64,000 nt of DNA from the NCBI GenBank assembly GCA_905235115.1, contig CAJOKT010000014.1:1-64000 (forward strand), in the 5' to 3' direction. The translations under genes and the position numbers were made by a program. Below are positions 1 to 8,539 of the stretch, piece by piece (the first letter of the stretch is position 1; every line of letters starts with the position of its first letter). A model generated the notes under the pieces. It made no database searches, was not told the origin of the DNA, and saw nothing but the letters and a program-made list of their open reading frames with translations. Source of the DNA: an uncultured Peptostreptococcaceae bacterium. Its GTDB lineage: Bacteria > Bacillota > Clostridia > Peptostreptococcales > Anaerovoracaceae.

Positions 1-117
1 GCTCTCCACATGAATCCTGACACCAGGAAGGCTGAGATCAGCGAGAAGTGCGATGCCTGCGGCGTTTGCTGGTCATTATGTCCGCACAGAGCCATCGAGA
101 TGCGCAGATACGAGTAG
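1..117 (+). CDS. 4Fe-4S ferredoxin-type protein, C-terminal end (partial)
   Basis: The reading frame is open from the first base to a TAG at 115-117 and gives the last 38 residues of a protein. It contains one 4Fe-4S ligand set, C-x2-C-x2-C-x3-C followed by Pro (CDACGVCWSLCP), the usual bacterial ferredoxin-type spacing. The start and any catalytic domain lie outside the window, so the parent protein (small ferredoxin or the tail of an oxidoreductase) cannot be decided. The next gene follows within 20 bases on the same strand and is probably co-transcribed. Confidence 0.8.
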   Translation, partial: ALHMNPDTRKAEISEKCDACGVCWSLCPHRAIEMRRYE

Positions 118-135
118 TTTTCAATGGAGGGCAAA

Positions 136-522
136 ATGTCTAAAGTTGTTATGCAGTTCGAAAGAGGCGGAGAATTCGAGGTCATCTTCAAGGAGGATGC
201 CCCCAAGACGGCGGCAGCCTTCATTAAGGCACTTCCCATCGAGGGGAGCGCCCTTCAGGGACGATATGCGGGAGAAGAGTTTTTCTTCAACGCACCCGTG
301 GAGGTGGAGGCAGAAAACCTTGTGGAGCCTGACTTCGGCGATGTGGCTTTCAACAGTGACCCCAAGTGGAAGGCAGTATGCGTATACTACGGCCCCAAGC
401 ACAAAGGGGGCCCCTACAGCCTGTTCGCAAGCCTGAAAGGCGATCTGGATGAACTCAACAGGATCGGTTTAAGAATCTGGAAGGAAGGCGCCGAGAAAGT
501 GTGCGTCAAATTGATCGACTGA
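136..522 (+). CDS. DUF3830 family protein (cyclophilin-like fold)
   Basis: A 128-residue cytosolic protein resembling DUF3830 proteins, small cyclophilin-like beta-barrels of unknown function. The family-like part is the stretch around residues 20-55 (an AAAFIKALPIEG-type helix, then GEEFFF). ATG is possible at 124 or 136; GGAGGG at 126-131 lies just before 136 and would be inside the gene if 124 were used, so 136 is chosen. It sits between a ferredoxin-type gene and an amino-acid permease, which fits an amino-acid or hydantoin catabolic locus, but that is inference. No catalytic residues are evident. Confidence 0.7.
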   Translation: MSKVVMQFERGGEFEVIFKEDAPKTAAAFIKALPIEGSALQGRYAGEEFFFNAPVEVEAENLVEPDFGDVAFNSDPKWKAVCVYYGPKHKGGPYSLFASLKGDLDELNRIGLRIWKEGAEKVCVKLID

Positions 523-541
523 ATCATAGTATCACCATGCA

Positions 542-569
542 TGACCCCCGGCGGTCCTGTCGGGGGTCA
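542..569 (+). terminator. GC-rich hairpin between DUF3830 gene and permease
   Basis: Nine-base arms TGACCCCCG (542-550) and CGGGGGTCA (561-569) form a perfect stem with a 10-nt loop. There is no T tract after it, so it may be a processing or stability hairpin rather than a strong terminator. Confidence 0.5.
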
Positions 570-599
570 GCACAAAACCTCAAGAGGTAATCTTTTATC

Positions 600-2051
600 A
601 TGGAAACATTACAAAGCAAAAAAGGGGTCAGCGCAATAGATTTCTTTTGCATAGGCTTCGGTTCCATCGTGGGAGTCGGCTGGGCAGTGTCCATCAACAA
701 CTGGATGGCCAACTGCGGCGGCCCGGTGCCTGCTGCCCTGGGCTACATGATCTCGCTGATAATGATGATCCCCATCGCTCTCTGCTACTGCGAACTGGTC
801 CCAATGTATCCGGTGGCGGGAGGTGAAATGGCCTTCGCATACAAGGGATTCGGCGAGAGAATCTCCATGGTGTCCGGCTGGGCAGCCTTCGGAGCATTCG
901 TGGCCATAGTTCCCTGGGAAGCCATTCAGATAACCGATGTTCTGGGATACCTGATCCCGGGGCTGAAGGCCGGAGGACCGCTCTATGAGATAGCGGGAAG
1001 CGGCATCCATTTAAGTTCGATAATAATAGGTATCATTTTTTCGGTGATCCTTTTCCTCATAAACAACAGGGGCCTGGCCTCGGCTGCGAAGCTGCAGAGA
1101 TTCCTTTGCATCTTCCTGGTCAGCGCGGCAGTGCTTGGAGCAGTGATCGCATTGATCTTCGGCGATATCTCCAACCTGAGACCTGTCTATGACAACACTG
1201 TAAAGGAAGGCCTGACCCACTCCAGCATGTTCGGCGGAGTTCTGGCCATGCTGGTATCCGTCCCCTTCTTTGTAACGGGATTTGAGACCATCCCTCAGGG
1301 CATCGAGTCCGCGGGAGGAAGCGTGAAGGCAGTAGGAAAGACCGTGGTGCTGTCAGTGGTGGCGGCCTGCGTGTTTTACGCAATGCTTCTGATATGCTTC
1401 GGGTCCGGAATAAGCTGGAGAGATTTCGTCACTCTGGACAATCCCGCGGCCTCCAACATGTTCCTCCGGCTGATTCCGGGAGTGCCCGGAAAGATTCTGT
1501 TCTGGCTCATCACCCTTGGAGCCATTGCAGGTCTCGTGACCACCTGGAACGGATTCTTCATGGCCTCCGCCAACCTTCTCATGGCAATGGCAAGAGGCCG
1601 CCTGATGCCTTCGGCATTTGCGAAACAGAATCAGAACGGTGCCCCGGTGAACGGGCTCAGATTCGCGCTGGTGCTGTCCCTGATCGGCCCCCTGGCAGGC
1701 GCGGGACTCATCGGAGACCTGACATCATTCTCGTCCTGTGCCATTATGATGAGCTGGATGATAACCGCTTTCTCCCTCATCAGGCTGAGGAAGACCGCAC
1801 CGGACACGGAACGTCCCTACAAGATTCCCGGCGGGGTGAAGACCGCATGGTTCGCGGCCGTGATAACACTGGTAATAATAGTTTTGCTCTTTGTGCCCGG
1901 CAATCCCCTGTTCATGGGGAAGATGGCCATTGTGATGTTTGTAGCATGGATGGCGTTGGGGTTTGTTTTGTACATGGCATGCTTCAGACAGCGCCAGGCC
2001 GTAAGCCCGGAAGAAAGAGAAAAGACTATATTTGCAAAACTGAACCGATAG
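600..2051 (+). CDS. APC-superfamily amino-acid permease
   Basis: A 483-residue polytopic membrane protein with about 12 hydrophobic segments, expected to import an amino acid or amine by proton or substrate exchange. The N-terminus shows the APC signature: a first helix with GFGSIVGVGW (residues ~19-28), then a second helix with GxP, and the conserved 'EMAFAYKGFGERISMVSGW' region around residue 80. Length fits the family. AAGAGG at about 583 precedes the ATG. The upstream DUF3830 and ferredoxin genes lie on the same strand, and two hairpins end the unit downstream. Substrate cannot be read from sequence. Confidence 0.9.
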   Translation: METLQSKKGVSAIDFFCIGFGSIVGVGWAVSINNWMANCGGPVPAALGYMISLIMMIPIALCYCELVPMYPVAGGEMAFAYKGFGERISMVSGWAAFGAFVAIVPWEAIQITDVLGYLIPGLKAGGPLYEIAGSGIHLSSIIIGIIFSVILFLINNRGLASAAKLQRFLCIFLVSAAVLGAVIALIFGDISNLRPVYDNTVKEGLTHSSMFGGVLAMLVSVPFFVTGFETIPQGIESAGGSVKAVGKTVVLSVVAACVFYAMLLICFGSGISWRDFVTLDNPAASNMFLRLIPGVPGKILFWLITLGAIAGLVTTWNGFFMASANLLMAMARGRLMPSAFAKQNQNGAPVNGLRFALVLSLIGPLAGAGLIGDLTSFSSCAIMMSWMITAFSLIRLRKTAPDTERPYKIPGGVKTAWFAAVITLVIIVLLFVPGNPLFMGKMAIVMFVAWMALGFVLYMACFRQRQAVSPEEREKTIFAKLNR

Positions 2052-2121
2052 TTCGATGTTCATTTAAAAACTATCCTTTACTCAGATGCCCGAAAGGGCG
2101 AATCACCCTTTTTTCAGAAGG

Positions 2122-2149
2122 CGGCAGGCCGGCCACGGCCTGCCGTTTT
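2122..2149 (+). terminator. Terminator after the permease
   Basis: Perfect 9-bp stem CGGCAGGCC (2122-2130) / GGCCTGCCG (2137-2145), 6-nt loop, then TTTT. A weaker AAAGGG/CCCTTTTTT hairpin precedes it at 2093-2114. Confidence 0.7.
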
Positions 2150-2235
2150 CGATTGGGGCGGGATGTTTTGCGGCGGCGGAGCACGGTCACCGCTTAAGAT
2201 CATAATTTTGCGGCCAAGCCGGAGATCCCTGTAAA

Positions 2236-2277
2236 ACTCACCGCCGGAAATGGTTATTTTGAGATCCGGCGGTGAGT
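2236..2277. repeat. 13-bp perfect inverted repeat upstream of the hydrolase gene
   Basis: ACTCACCGCCGGA (2236-2248) and TCCGGCGGTGAGT (2265-2277) pair perfectly around a 16-nt loop. There is no T tract on the plus side. It lies about 70 bp before the hydrolase start and could be an operator, a 5' UTR hairpin or a second terminator. Confidence 0.6.
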
Positions 2278-2346
2278 GCCTGAAATGTGCCACATAACCG
2301 TTGTCAAATCACCCAAAATCGGTTATAACGTAATTGGTGGACGATC

Positions 2347-3087
2347 ATGAGAACACTCACGGATGAACTTAAATTTGAATATCTGGCGGATTCGGCGGTC
2401 CTGATCGACCTGGGCGGGACTAAGGCACTGATCGACGGGCTGCCCAGCGACAGCAGCCTCTTCGATAAACTTCCGCCTGAGACGGAGGCTGCTGTCATGA
2501 ATGGGGAGGGAGAGTTCGCTGAACTTAAAAGCCTGTTTTTCACCCACTGTCACGGGGACCACTTCAGCGGCAAAAAACTTGCCTCCTACCTTGACCTGAA
2601 CCCGCGGTCCTTCGTCTGCGTTCCAAAGAACGCCCGGATCGACTTTGAAGGGTACGGCAGGGCCGGCGCGGATTTTTTTGTCCCAGAGGGAGAGAAGGGC
2701 GTGGTCCATCGCGCAGCCTCGGGCACGTCGGAGATGGATTTCGAGTACATGAAGACGGAGCACCTGAGCTTCGACTACCCGGAGCACTACGCGTACAACT
2801 TCCTCTTAGGGGATACCGGCGTGATATTCACGGGAGATATGGACCTGGTGAAGCTAAAGATGCTTCAGGGGTTCACCAGACGGGAGCACGGGTTCCTTTT
2901 CGCCGCGAGTTTTCTTTTGTGGCACAAAAGGTGGTGCGACATAATTGACAGCATGGGGTTCGAGCGGGTATTCATATGCCACGTGCCCTCGGAAGACCAT
3001 GACCCCTTCGGCTACCGCAGAAAAGCTTTGGAATGCTGGCCCGCAAACGGCGCGCCACGCAAAGGATGGGAGATACTGAACTTATGA
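2347..3087 (+). CDS. MBL-fold metallo-hydrolase
   Basis: A 246-residue soluble protein with the metallo-beta-lactamase fold. The zinc-binding HxHxDH motif is present as THCHGDHFSG at residues ~66-75, and a downstream 'GDTGVIFTGDMDL' segment supplies the later Asp ligand. Such proteins hydrolyse thioesters, phosphoesters or lactones; the substrate is not evident. Its stop codon overlaps the start of lplA by 4 bases (ATGA), so the two are translationally coupled. This may reflect a shared role in thioester or lipoyl metabolism, but that is inference. Confidence 0.85.
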   Translation: MRTLTDELKFEYLADSAVLIDLGGTKALIDGLPSDSSLFDKLPPETEAAVMNGEGEFAELKSLFFTHCHGDHFSGKKLASYLDLNPRSFVCVPKNARIDFEGYGRAGADFFVPEGEKGVVHRAASGTSEMDFEYMKTEHLSFDYPEHYAYNFLLGDTGVIFTGDMDLVKLKMLQGFTRREHGFLFAASFLLWHKRWCDIIDSMGFERVFICHVPSEDHDPFGYRRKALECWPANGAPRKGWEILNL

Positions 3088-4067
3088 AGTACATCGAATC
3101 AAATTCAACAGATCCGTACTACAACCTGGCTCTGGAGGAGTACGTATTCAATGACCTGCCCCGGGATGAGAGCTATTTTATGCTGTGGCAGAATGCCAAT
3201 ACCATCGTCATCGGCAAGTACCAGAACGCCTGGGAAGAGGTGAACCAGAAGGCGGTGGACGAGAAGGGCATCAAGGTGGCCAGAAGGCTTTCAGGAGGAG
3301 GCGCGGTATACCACGACCTGGGCAACCTGAACTTCACCTTCATCGTGGATCAGAAGGACGTGAAGGGGCTGAATTTCAAGATCTTCGTGAAGCCTGTGGT
3401 GGAGACACTGAACGCCCTGGGGGTGCCCGCGGAGTTCACAGGCCGGAACGACATTCTGGTGAACGGTATGAAGATCTCCGGCAATTCCCAGTACGTGAAG
3501 CAGGGCCGGGTCATGCACCACGGCTGCATCATGCTTTCCACGGATCTCTCCCGGGTGGCAGATGCCCTCAAGGTGAGAGAGGCTAAATTCAGCTCCAGAA
3601 ACTCCAAGTCAGTCAGGTCCCGGGTGACCACCATAAACGCCCAGGCTCCCCGGGAGATCACCATGGAAGAGTTCAAGACCGCTCTCAAGGAGCGGATACT
3701 GGGAACCGGCGAGGTGGAGAATTACCGGCTGACCGACAGGGATGAGCAGGCCATCATGGAGCTCAGAAACGCAAAGTATTCCACCTGGGAGTGGAACTAC
3801 GGATCAGACATCCGCTACGAGATGAGGCGCGAGGAAAAGTTCGAAAACGGACTGGTCACCGTAGACCTCACCGCAAAAGACGGAAGGATAGAGAATATAC
3901 ATTTCAGCGGGGACTTTTTCGGAAACGGCCCCATTGAGGAACTGGAGCAGGCCCTGAAGGGTGCCAGAATGGACCAGAACCTGGCGGAAATCATCCGCCG
4001 GGCAGGACTTGAGGAATATATGGCAGGCATCGACCCGGCGGAGCTTGCGGCACTCATAAGAGGATAG
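3084..4067 (+). CDS. lplA: Lipoate-protein ligase A
   Basis: A 327-residue cytosolic ligase that activates lipoate with ATP and attaches it to lysines of GcvH or 2-oxoacid dehydrogenase E2 subunits. Family motifs are plain: an N-terminus of the MKYIESNSTDPYYNLALEEY type, the RRLSGGGAVYHDLGNLNFTF loop (residues ~63-82) and the lipoyl-AMP pocket GRNDILVNGMKISGNSQY with its catalytic Lys (~residue 133). A C-terminal accessory domain is present, as in bacterial LplA. A longer reading from 3033 exists, but ATG 3084 matches the family start and overlaps the upstream stop (ATGA). Confidence 0.95.
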   Translation: MKYIESNSTDPYYNLALEEYVFNDLPRDESYFMLWQNANTIVIGKYQNAWEEVNQKAVDEKGIKVARRLSGGGAVYHDLGNLNFTFIVDQKDVKGLNFKIFVKPVVETLNALGVPAEFTGRNDILVNGMKISGNSQYVKQGRVMHHGCIMLSTDLSRVADALKVREAKFSSRNSKSVRSRVTTINAQAPREITMEEFKTALKERILGTGEVENYRLTDRDEQAIMELRNAKYSTWEWNYGSDIRYEMRREEKFENGLVTVDLTAKDGRIENIHFSGDFFGNGPIEELEQALKGARMDQNLAEIIRRAGLEEYMAGIDPAELAALIRG

Positions 4068-4201
4068 GAAGCGCGCCTCCGGCGTGCGGATATTTGGCCG
4101 GCCGGCGGGAAACAGGATGCTCAGCACGGATCCGCGGCGCGTGCGGTCCGATACTCCGACGCGCAGACCCCTTGCTGCGCCTGCATCATTGTAATTTAGC
4201 G

Positions 4202-5473
4202 ATGGACTTAGTAGAAATATTCGGAAACCATATATACAAGAATGTTCAGGATAGGCCTAAGAGAACTCTCAGGGAGCTGACCTTCATTTATTCTGCGGCG
4301 GGGACGGCGCTGAAGTATTTTGCGCCAAGGGAGATGCTTCCGGCCAGGAAATACATGCAGTGGGCCACATCGGAATCCGCCATCACGCCTTTGAGGCACC
4401 CGGAGCGGTCGGCCTTAGTCAGCTTGTACCTGCCATGCGAGATACTCCACGCGGCGGGGATCAGCCAGATGTTTCCGGAGGCCCTGGCCTGCTACCTGGC
4501 CGCAGCTAAAAGCGAGCGGGCCTTCATCGAGACTGCGGAAAGAAACGGGGTGCCCAGGACACTTTGCTCATACCATAAAGCCTTCATGGGCCTGATGGAA
4601 AGCGGTGTCTTGCCCCGGCCTAAGATGATCATAAACACCAGCCTGGCATGCGATGTGAACCACCTGTCCTTCATGCGGGCGGAGGAATTTTACGGCGTGC
4701 CCAGGTTCATGATCGACGTGCCCTACGAATATAACGAAAGGAATCTGGATCAGCTGACCGCAAGGCTCCGGGACATGAAGTCCTTCGTAGAGCAGAACAC
4801 GGGCCGCCCGGTGGACGAGGCCGGACTTAAGGAGGCCACGGACAGAAGCCGTGAGACATTGAGGAACTTCCGCCGGATCGTGGAACTTCGCCGGGACAGG
4901 TACATCCCCGACGAGATGACCTCCAATATGCTGTCTCTTTTCGGCACCCACGTGATGCTGGGGACCGGGGAGGCCCTGAAGTACAGCAGGGATCTTTTGC
5001 GGCAGCTTGAGAAAAGGCCCCCGGAACGGAAGGGCGTCAGGCTCCTCTGGGTCCACACTCTGCCTTACTGGCAGGATTCTCTGAAACAGATCATGAACTT
5101 CACGGACAGGGTAGAGATCGCGGCCTGCGACATCACACTGGACACCATTCACATCGATCTGGACCAGGAGGATCCATACCGCTTCATGGCGGAAAGGCTG
5201 ATCAGGAACACCTCCAACGGCCCGGGCATGAACAGGGTGGAAGCGGCGCTGAACTACGCCCGGGCGCTGGACGCGGACGGCGTGGTCTGGTTCTGCCACT
5301 GGGGATGCAAACAGACTGCAGGCAGCTCCGCCATGGCCAGGGAGTACCTGGAAAAAAACGGCTTTCCCACCTTGATCCTGGACGGGGACGGCTGCGATCA
5401 TCAAAATGTTAATGACAGCCAGACGGTCACCAGAATGGAGGCTTTTCTGGAACTTCTGGAGAGCAAAAAATGA
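4202..5473 (+). CDS. 2-hydroxyacyl-CoA dehydratase D-component family protein (HgdB/YjiM-like)
   Basis: A 423-residue iron-sulfur protein of the HgdB/FldC/YjiM superfamily, whose members bind 4Fe-4S or double-cubane clusters and perform low-potential, ATP-gated reductions such as dehydration of 2-hydroxyacyl-CoA. Candidate cluster cysteines lie in CSYHKAF (~residue 120), LACDVNH (~146) and WFCHWGCKQTAGS (~365). ATG 4202 is chosen because the family-like sequence begins there; no good Shine-Dalgarno is visible and an upstream in-frame ATG at 4094 would add an unlikely Arg-rich tail. The stop overlaps the next start by 4 bases. A double-cubane-cluster reductase (YjiM/DCCP type) is a good alternative to a true dehydratase. 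Confidence 0.8.
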   Translation: MDLVEIFGNHIYKNVQDRPKRTLRELTFIYSAAGTALKYFAPREMLPARKYMQWATSESAITPLRHPERSALVSLYLPCEILHAAGISQMFPEALACYLAAAKSERAFIETAERNGVPRTLCSYHKAFMGLMESGVLPRPKMIINTSLACDVNHLSFMRAEEFYGVPRFMIDVPYEYNERNLDQLTARLRDMKSFVEQNTGRPVDEAGLKEATDRSRETLRNFRRIVELRRDRYIPDEMTSNMLSLFGTHVMLGTGEALKYSRDLLRQLEKRPPERKGVRLLWVHTLPYWQDSLKQIMNFTDRVEIAACDITLDTIHIDLDQEDPYRFMAERLIRNTSNGPGMNRVEAALNYARALDADGVVWFCHWGCKQTAGSSAMAREYLEKNGFPTLILDGDGCDHQNVNDSQTVTRMEAFLELLESKK

Positions 5474-7281
5474 CAGGCTATCACTGCAAATATGCTCCAA
5501 TTGAATTACTTGCGGGTTTTGGCGAGGAGGCTGAGCTGATAAACAGCGAAGCGGAGGATCTGGACTACGGATCATCCCGGCTCCATCCCAACATGTGCTC
5601 CCACGCAAAAGCCATGCTTCAGGACATCCACGGTGGAGGCTATGACGGGGTGATATTCGTGAACTGCTGCGATTCCTCCCGCCGGGTCAGGGATGCCGCG
5701 GAAGCGGAGGACATAGGTTTTACCTGGATGATGGATCTGCCCTCCTGCGGAGGGCAGTGTGCTGTGGAGGTCCTGCGCGGGGAACTGATGGACCTGATCG
5801 GGGCTCTTGAGGAGCACTTCGGGAAGAAGTTCGATGCGAAACGGTTCAAAGAGGCTTTTAAGGAGCCTGCGGACCTGCCCGGGGGGCCGTATATCGCCCT
5901 CATGGGAGCCAGAAGCAGCGCCTCGGTAAAGGAGGCAGCCGAAAAGGTCTTCAGCGGGATCGCGGTGAAAGACCTGACCTGCGTGGGAAACCGTGAAGTG
6001 GTGCTGGGGGAAGCGGATGCGGAATGCGGTTCCATTGCTTCGAACAGTGCGGCGCCGGGCGGAGTGCTTAAGGATGCGGCGCCGGAGGCGGAATGCGGTT
6101 CCCTGGAGGCCCTCATGGAAAGATATGCCCGGGCTCTTCTCAGGCAGATCCCCTGCATGAGGATGCAGGACACCAGGCGGCGGGAGATGCTGGCTGCCGA
6201 CGAGAACTGCAAGGGGATAATATATAACATCGTGCAGTTCTGCGACTATTACGACTTCGAGTTCTCCGGGCTGAAGAATTCGGATAAGCCCATCATTCGG
6301 GTGGAGACGGACTTTACCCGTCAGTCCTGCGGACAGCTCCTGACCAGGCTGGAAGGCTTCAGAGAAACGGTGATGGCTGTGGAGCGCCGATGCGGAAACA
6401 GTGCGGCGGCAGATGGTGCTGCGGCCGGAGGCACGGCAGATGGTGAGGTTGGCGGTGCAGCTTTAGGCACAAACAGCGGTGCAGCTTTAGGCACAAGCAA
6501 AAAAAGTATGAAAAACGACGGAAAATACTACATCGGAATAGATTCAGGATCAACCACCACCGAACTGGTGGCCCTGGACCGGGACGGCCGCCTGGTCAGG
6601 CAGGTCATGGTCCGGACCGGAGTGAGCGCCTCCCGTGGTGCGGAGAAAGCCCTTCAGGAGGCCGGCATCTACCGGGAGGATATGATCCGGGTCGCTGCTA
6701 CCGGCTACGGGCGCAAAAGCATCGATTTCGCTGACGAAAACATAACGGAGATAACCTGCCACGCCTACGGCGCAAAACACCTGTATCCGGGTGTCAGGAC
6801 TATCATAGACATAGGCGGTCAGGACAGCAAAGTTATCCGCCTGGACGAAGAGGGACGAGTACTTGGTTTTTCTATGAATGACAAGTGCGCGGCCGGCACG
6901 GGCCGGTTTTTGGAGAACATGGCCAAGGTGCTGGAGCTCGATATGGATGAGATGGCCCGGGCCGGCCTTGCCTACAGGGAGGACCTGACCATATCCAGCA
7001 TGTGTACCGTCTTCGCGGAAAGCGAGGTGGTATCGCTTATCGCTGATAACCACTCCGCACCGGACATCGTTCACGGCCTGAACAAAAGCGTGGCTTCCAG
7101 GACCAAGACCCTCCTGGGCCCCGCAAAAGACCCAACCCCGATAATGATGACCGGCGGCGTCGCCAACAACCCGGGAGTAGTGAATGAACTGGAAAAACTC
7201 CTTGGCGTGGAGATCACGATTCCGGAGGGACCGGAATATTGCGGTGCCCTGGGTGCAGCGCTGATCGCAGCAGGACTGTGA
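5470..7281 (+). CDS. Fused HgdB-like component and CoA-dehydratase activase (BadF/HgdC family)
   Basis: A 603-residue fusion. Residues 1-~310 are a second HgdB-like domain (motifs HPNMCSHAKAM, VNCCDSSRRV and IVQFCDYYDFEF). Residues ~350-603 are an ASKHA ATPase of the 2-hydroxyglutaryl-CoA dehydratase activator family, with phosphate loop GIDSGSTTTELVAL, IDIGGQDSK, and the two cluster cysteines in NDKCAAGTGRFLE and SSMCTVFAESEVVSLIA. The activase couples ATP hydrolysis to electron transfer into its partner. The domains are joined by a low-complexity Ala/Gly/Ser linker containing a 19-bp direct repeat (6454-6472, 6478-6496). An internal ATG at 6509 falls at the natural activase start and could allow separate production. 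These are usually separate genes. Confidence 0.85.
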   Translation: MTGYHCKYAPIELLAGFGEEAELINSEAEDLDYGSSRLHPNMCSHAKAMLQDIHGGGYDGVIFVNCCDSSRRVRDAAEAEDIGFTWMMDLPSCGGQCAVEVLRGELMDLIGALEEHFGKKFDAKRFKEAFKEPADLPGGPYIALMGARSSASVKEAAEKVFSGIAVKDLTCVGNREVVLGEADAECGSIASNSAAPGGVLKDAAPEAECGSLEALMERYARALLRQIPCMRMQDTRRREMLAADENCKGIIYNIVQFCDYYDFEFSGLKNSDKPIIRVETDFTRQSCGQLLTRLEGFRETVMAVERRCGNSAAADGAAAGGTADGEVGGAALGTNSGAALGTSKKSMKNDGKYYIGIDSGSTTTELVALDRDGRLVRQVMVRTGVSASRGAEKALQEAGIYREDMIRVAATGYGRKSIDFADENITEITCHAYGAKHLYPGVRTIIDIGGQDSKVIRLDEEGRVLGFSMNDKCAAGTGRFLENMAKVLELDMDEMARAGLAYREDLTISSMCTVFAESEVVSLIADNHSAPDIVHGLNKSVASRTKTLLGPAKDPTPIMMTGGVANNPGVVNELEKLLGVEITIPEGPEYCGALGAALIAAGL

Positions 7282-7329
7282 GGCAGGGTGCCCGAAGGAG
7301 TTTTCACCCACAGACAGAGAAAACAGGGA

Positions 7330-7369
7330 AATGTGGCTGAACAAAAAAAGTTCAGCCACATTCGTATTT
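7330..7369 (+). terminator. Terminator of the dehydratase/activase operon
   Basis: Perfect 13-bp stem AATGTGGCTGAAC (7330-7342) / GTTCAGCCACATT (7350-7362) with an A7 loop, followed by CGTA and seven T. A related half-repeat, ATGTAGCTGAAC, follows at about 7379. Confidence 0.85.
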
Positions 7370-7493
7370 TTTTGGAAGATGTAGCTGAACGAAAAAGCTG
7401 AACTGTCAGCTGCAAACAGAGAAAATAGGGGGAAGTCTTATCCATCTCCTTTACGTCCGGTCCACCCTGCCGGGACTTGAGGAGCGCGTGCAT

Positions 7494-8141
7494 TTATTTG
7501 CCGGATAATGTCATGGGTGTCACATCCTGCTTATCCTCTTTGTAGTAGTCGGGTATGACGGGAGGCTTCGCGTCTATTCCGTAAAACTCATTGGGGATCC
7601 CGTAGCTGCCGTCACGGTTCTCCACGGTGTAGACCGCGCAGTTTCCGATGTATTTGTTCCAGTATCTGCCACCCGAGTCCGGGGTCAGGTACTCCAGAAG
7701 ACCCTTCATGGCGATAGCGTGGGTGGCGATGAGGATGTTGCCTTCCAAACCGCGGATGTCCTCCAGAAAAGCCCCCGCCCGGGCGACAACTTCATCCAGA
7801 GATTCCATTCCCTCAGGAGCGGGAGTGTTAACGAAATCCTTGAAAAACCCCAGCACCTTCTCAGGCGGATTCCTCAGATCCATGCCCTCGTAGGGCCCGT
7901 AGCCCATTTCGATGAGCCGCTCGTCGATCACCGGCTCCATTCCGGGCGCAACGATCTCAGCTGTTCGCACCGCCCGGCTCAGGGGACTGGAAAACACCCT
8001 GTCGAAGGTGATCCCGTCAAGGGCCCGGGCCGCCTCTTCAGCCTGCCTGATCCCCTGACCGTTCAGAGGCACATCACTTTGGCCCTGCAGGATCCCGGCC
8101 AGATTTTTATCCGTTATTCCGTGTCTGATTATGTATAACAT
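7494..8141 (-). CDS. Histidine phosphatase family protein (phosphoglycerate mutase-like)
   Basis: A 215-residue cytosolic phosphatase. The catalytic RHG motif is at residues 6-8 (LYIIRHGITD), the second His lies in LIATHAIAMKG (~residue 140), and the SSPLSRAVRTAE segment is typical of the branch. Members act on phosphorylated sugars, nucleotides or cobalamin intermediates; the substrate is unassigned. ATG 8141 is preferred over GTG 8147 because AAGGAG (about 8147-8152) would overlap the latter. The gene converges on the dehydratase operon. Confidence 0.9.
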   Translation of the reverse strand: MLYIIRHGITDKNLAGILQGQSDVPLNGQGIRQAEEAARALDGITFDRVFSSPLSRAVRTAEIVAPGMEPVIDERLIEMGYGPYEGMDLRNPPEKVLGFFKDFVNTPAPEGMESLDEVVARAGAFLEDIRGLEGNILIATHAIAMKGLLEYLTPDSGGRYWNKYIGNCAVYTVENRDGSYGIPNEFYGIDAKPPVIPDYYKEDKQDVTPMTLSGK

Positions 8142-8292
8142 TTTCACTCCTTTTATTTGGATGTATATTCCGGTTTCTTCAGCTTATGGCGGCCGGACCT
8201 GAATGTGGAACCGACAGAGGGCTGAAGATCCGGAGGGGCTGCCGCCGGCTGAGTGATGGGAGAAAGCATAGGGTATCTGTGCTTTGCCTATG

Positions 8293-8328
8293 AAAAAAGG
8301 ATCGTCATCCAATCGAACAGCGATCCTT
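8293..8328 (-). terminator. Terminator of tRNA-Ala
   Basis: Read on the minus strand: AAGGATCG, a 16-nt loop, CGATCCTT, then T6. Arms are 8321-8328 and 8297-8304; the T tract is 8293-8298. Confidence 0.85.
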
Positions 8329-8333
8329 CATCC

Positions 8334-8409
8334 TGGTGGAGCGTACGAGATTCGAACTCGTGACCCCCACACTGCCAGTGTGGTGCGCTCCCAGCTGCGC
8401 TAACGCCCC
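8334..8409 (-). tRNA. tRNA-Ala(GGC)
   Basis: A complete 76-nt cloverleaf. Acceptor GGGGCGT pairs with ACGCTCC (one G.T), the anticodon stem is CCACA/TGTGG with loop CTGGCAG giving anticodon GGC, the T arm has GAGTTCGAATCTC, and CCA is encoded. It reads alanine codon GCC. Confidence 0.95.
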
Positions 8410-8486
8410 ACGCTCGGAACAGATAGGATTATAACACGGCGCCTGAGGTTTTGCAAGAGTTTTGAGAGGCGGGAACCAAACTTTCG

Positions 8487-8495
8487 TGGTATAAT
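8487..8495 (+). promoter_or_regulatory. Extended -10 promoter for the cysteine-cluster gene
   Basis: TGGTATAAT gives the TGn extension directly before a consensus TATAAT at 8490-8495, about 45 bp before the start codon. No convincing -35 lies at the expected distance, which an extended -10 can tolerate. Confidence 0.6.
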
Positions 8496-8539
8496 ATCTT
8501 AAGTGATCGTGCAAAAAATCCGAAAGAGGTTGATCTGCT

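Noticed and set aside
1394..2197. 267-residue frame inside the permease gene
   Set aside because: Arg/Gly/Pro-rich out-of-frame shadow of an unmistakable APC permease.
2265..2346. Riboswitch before the hydrolase gene
   Set aside because: A single perfect hairpin without a recognisable aptamer or expression platform.
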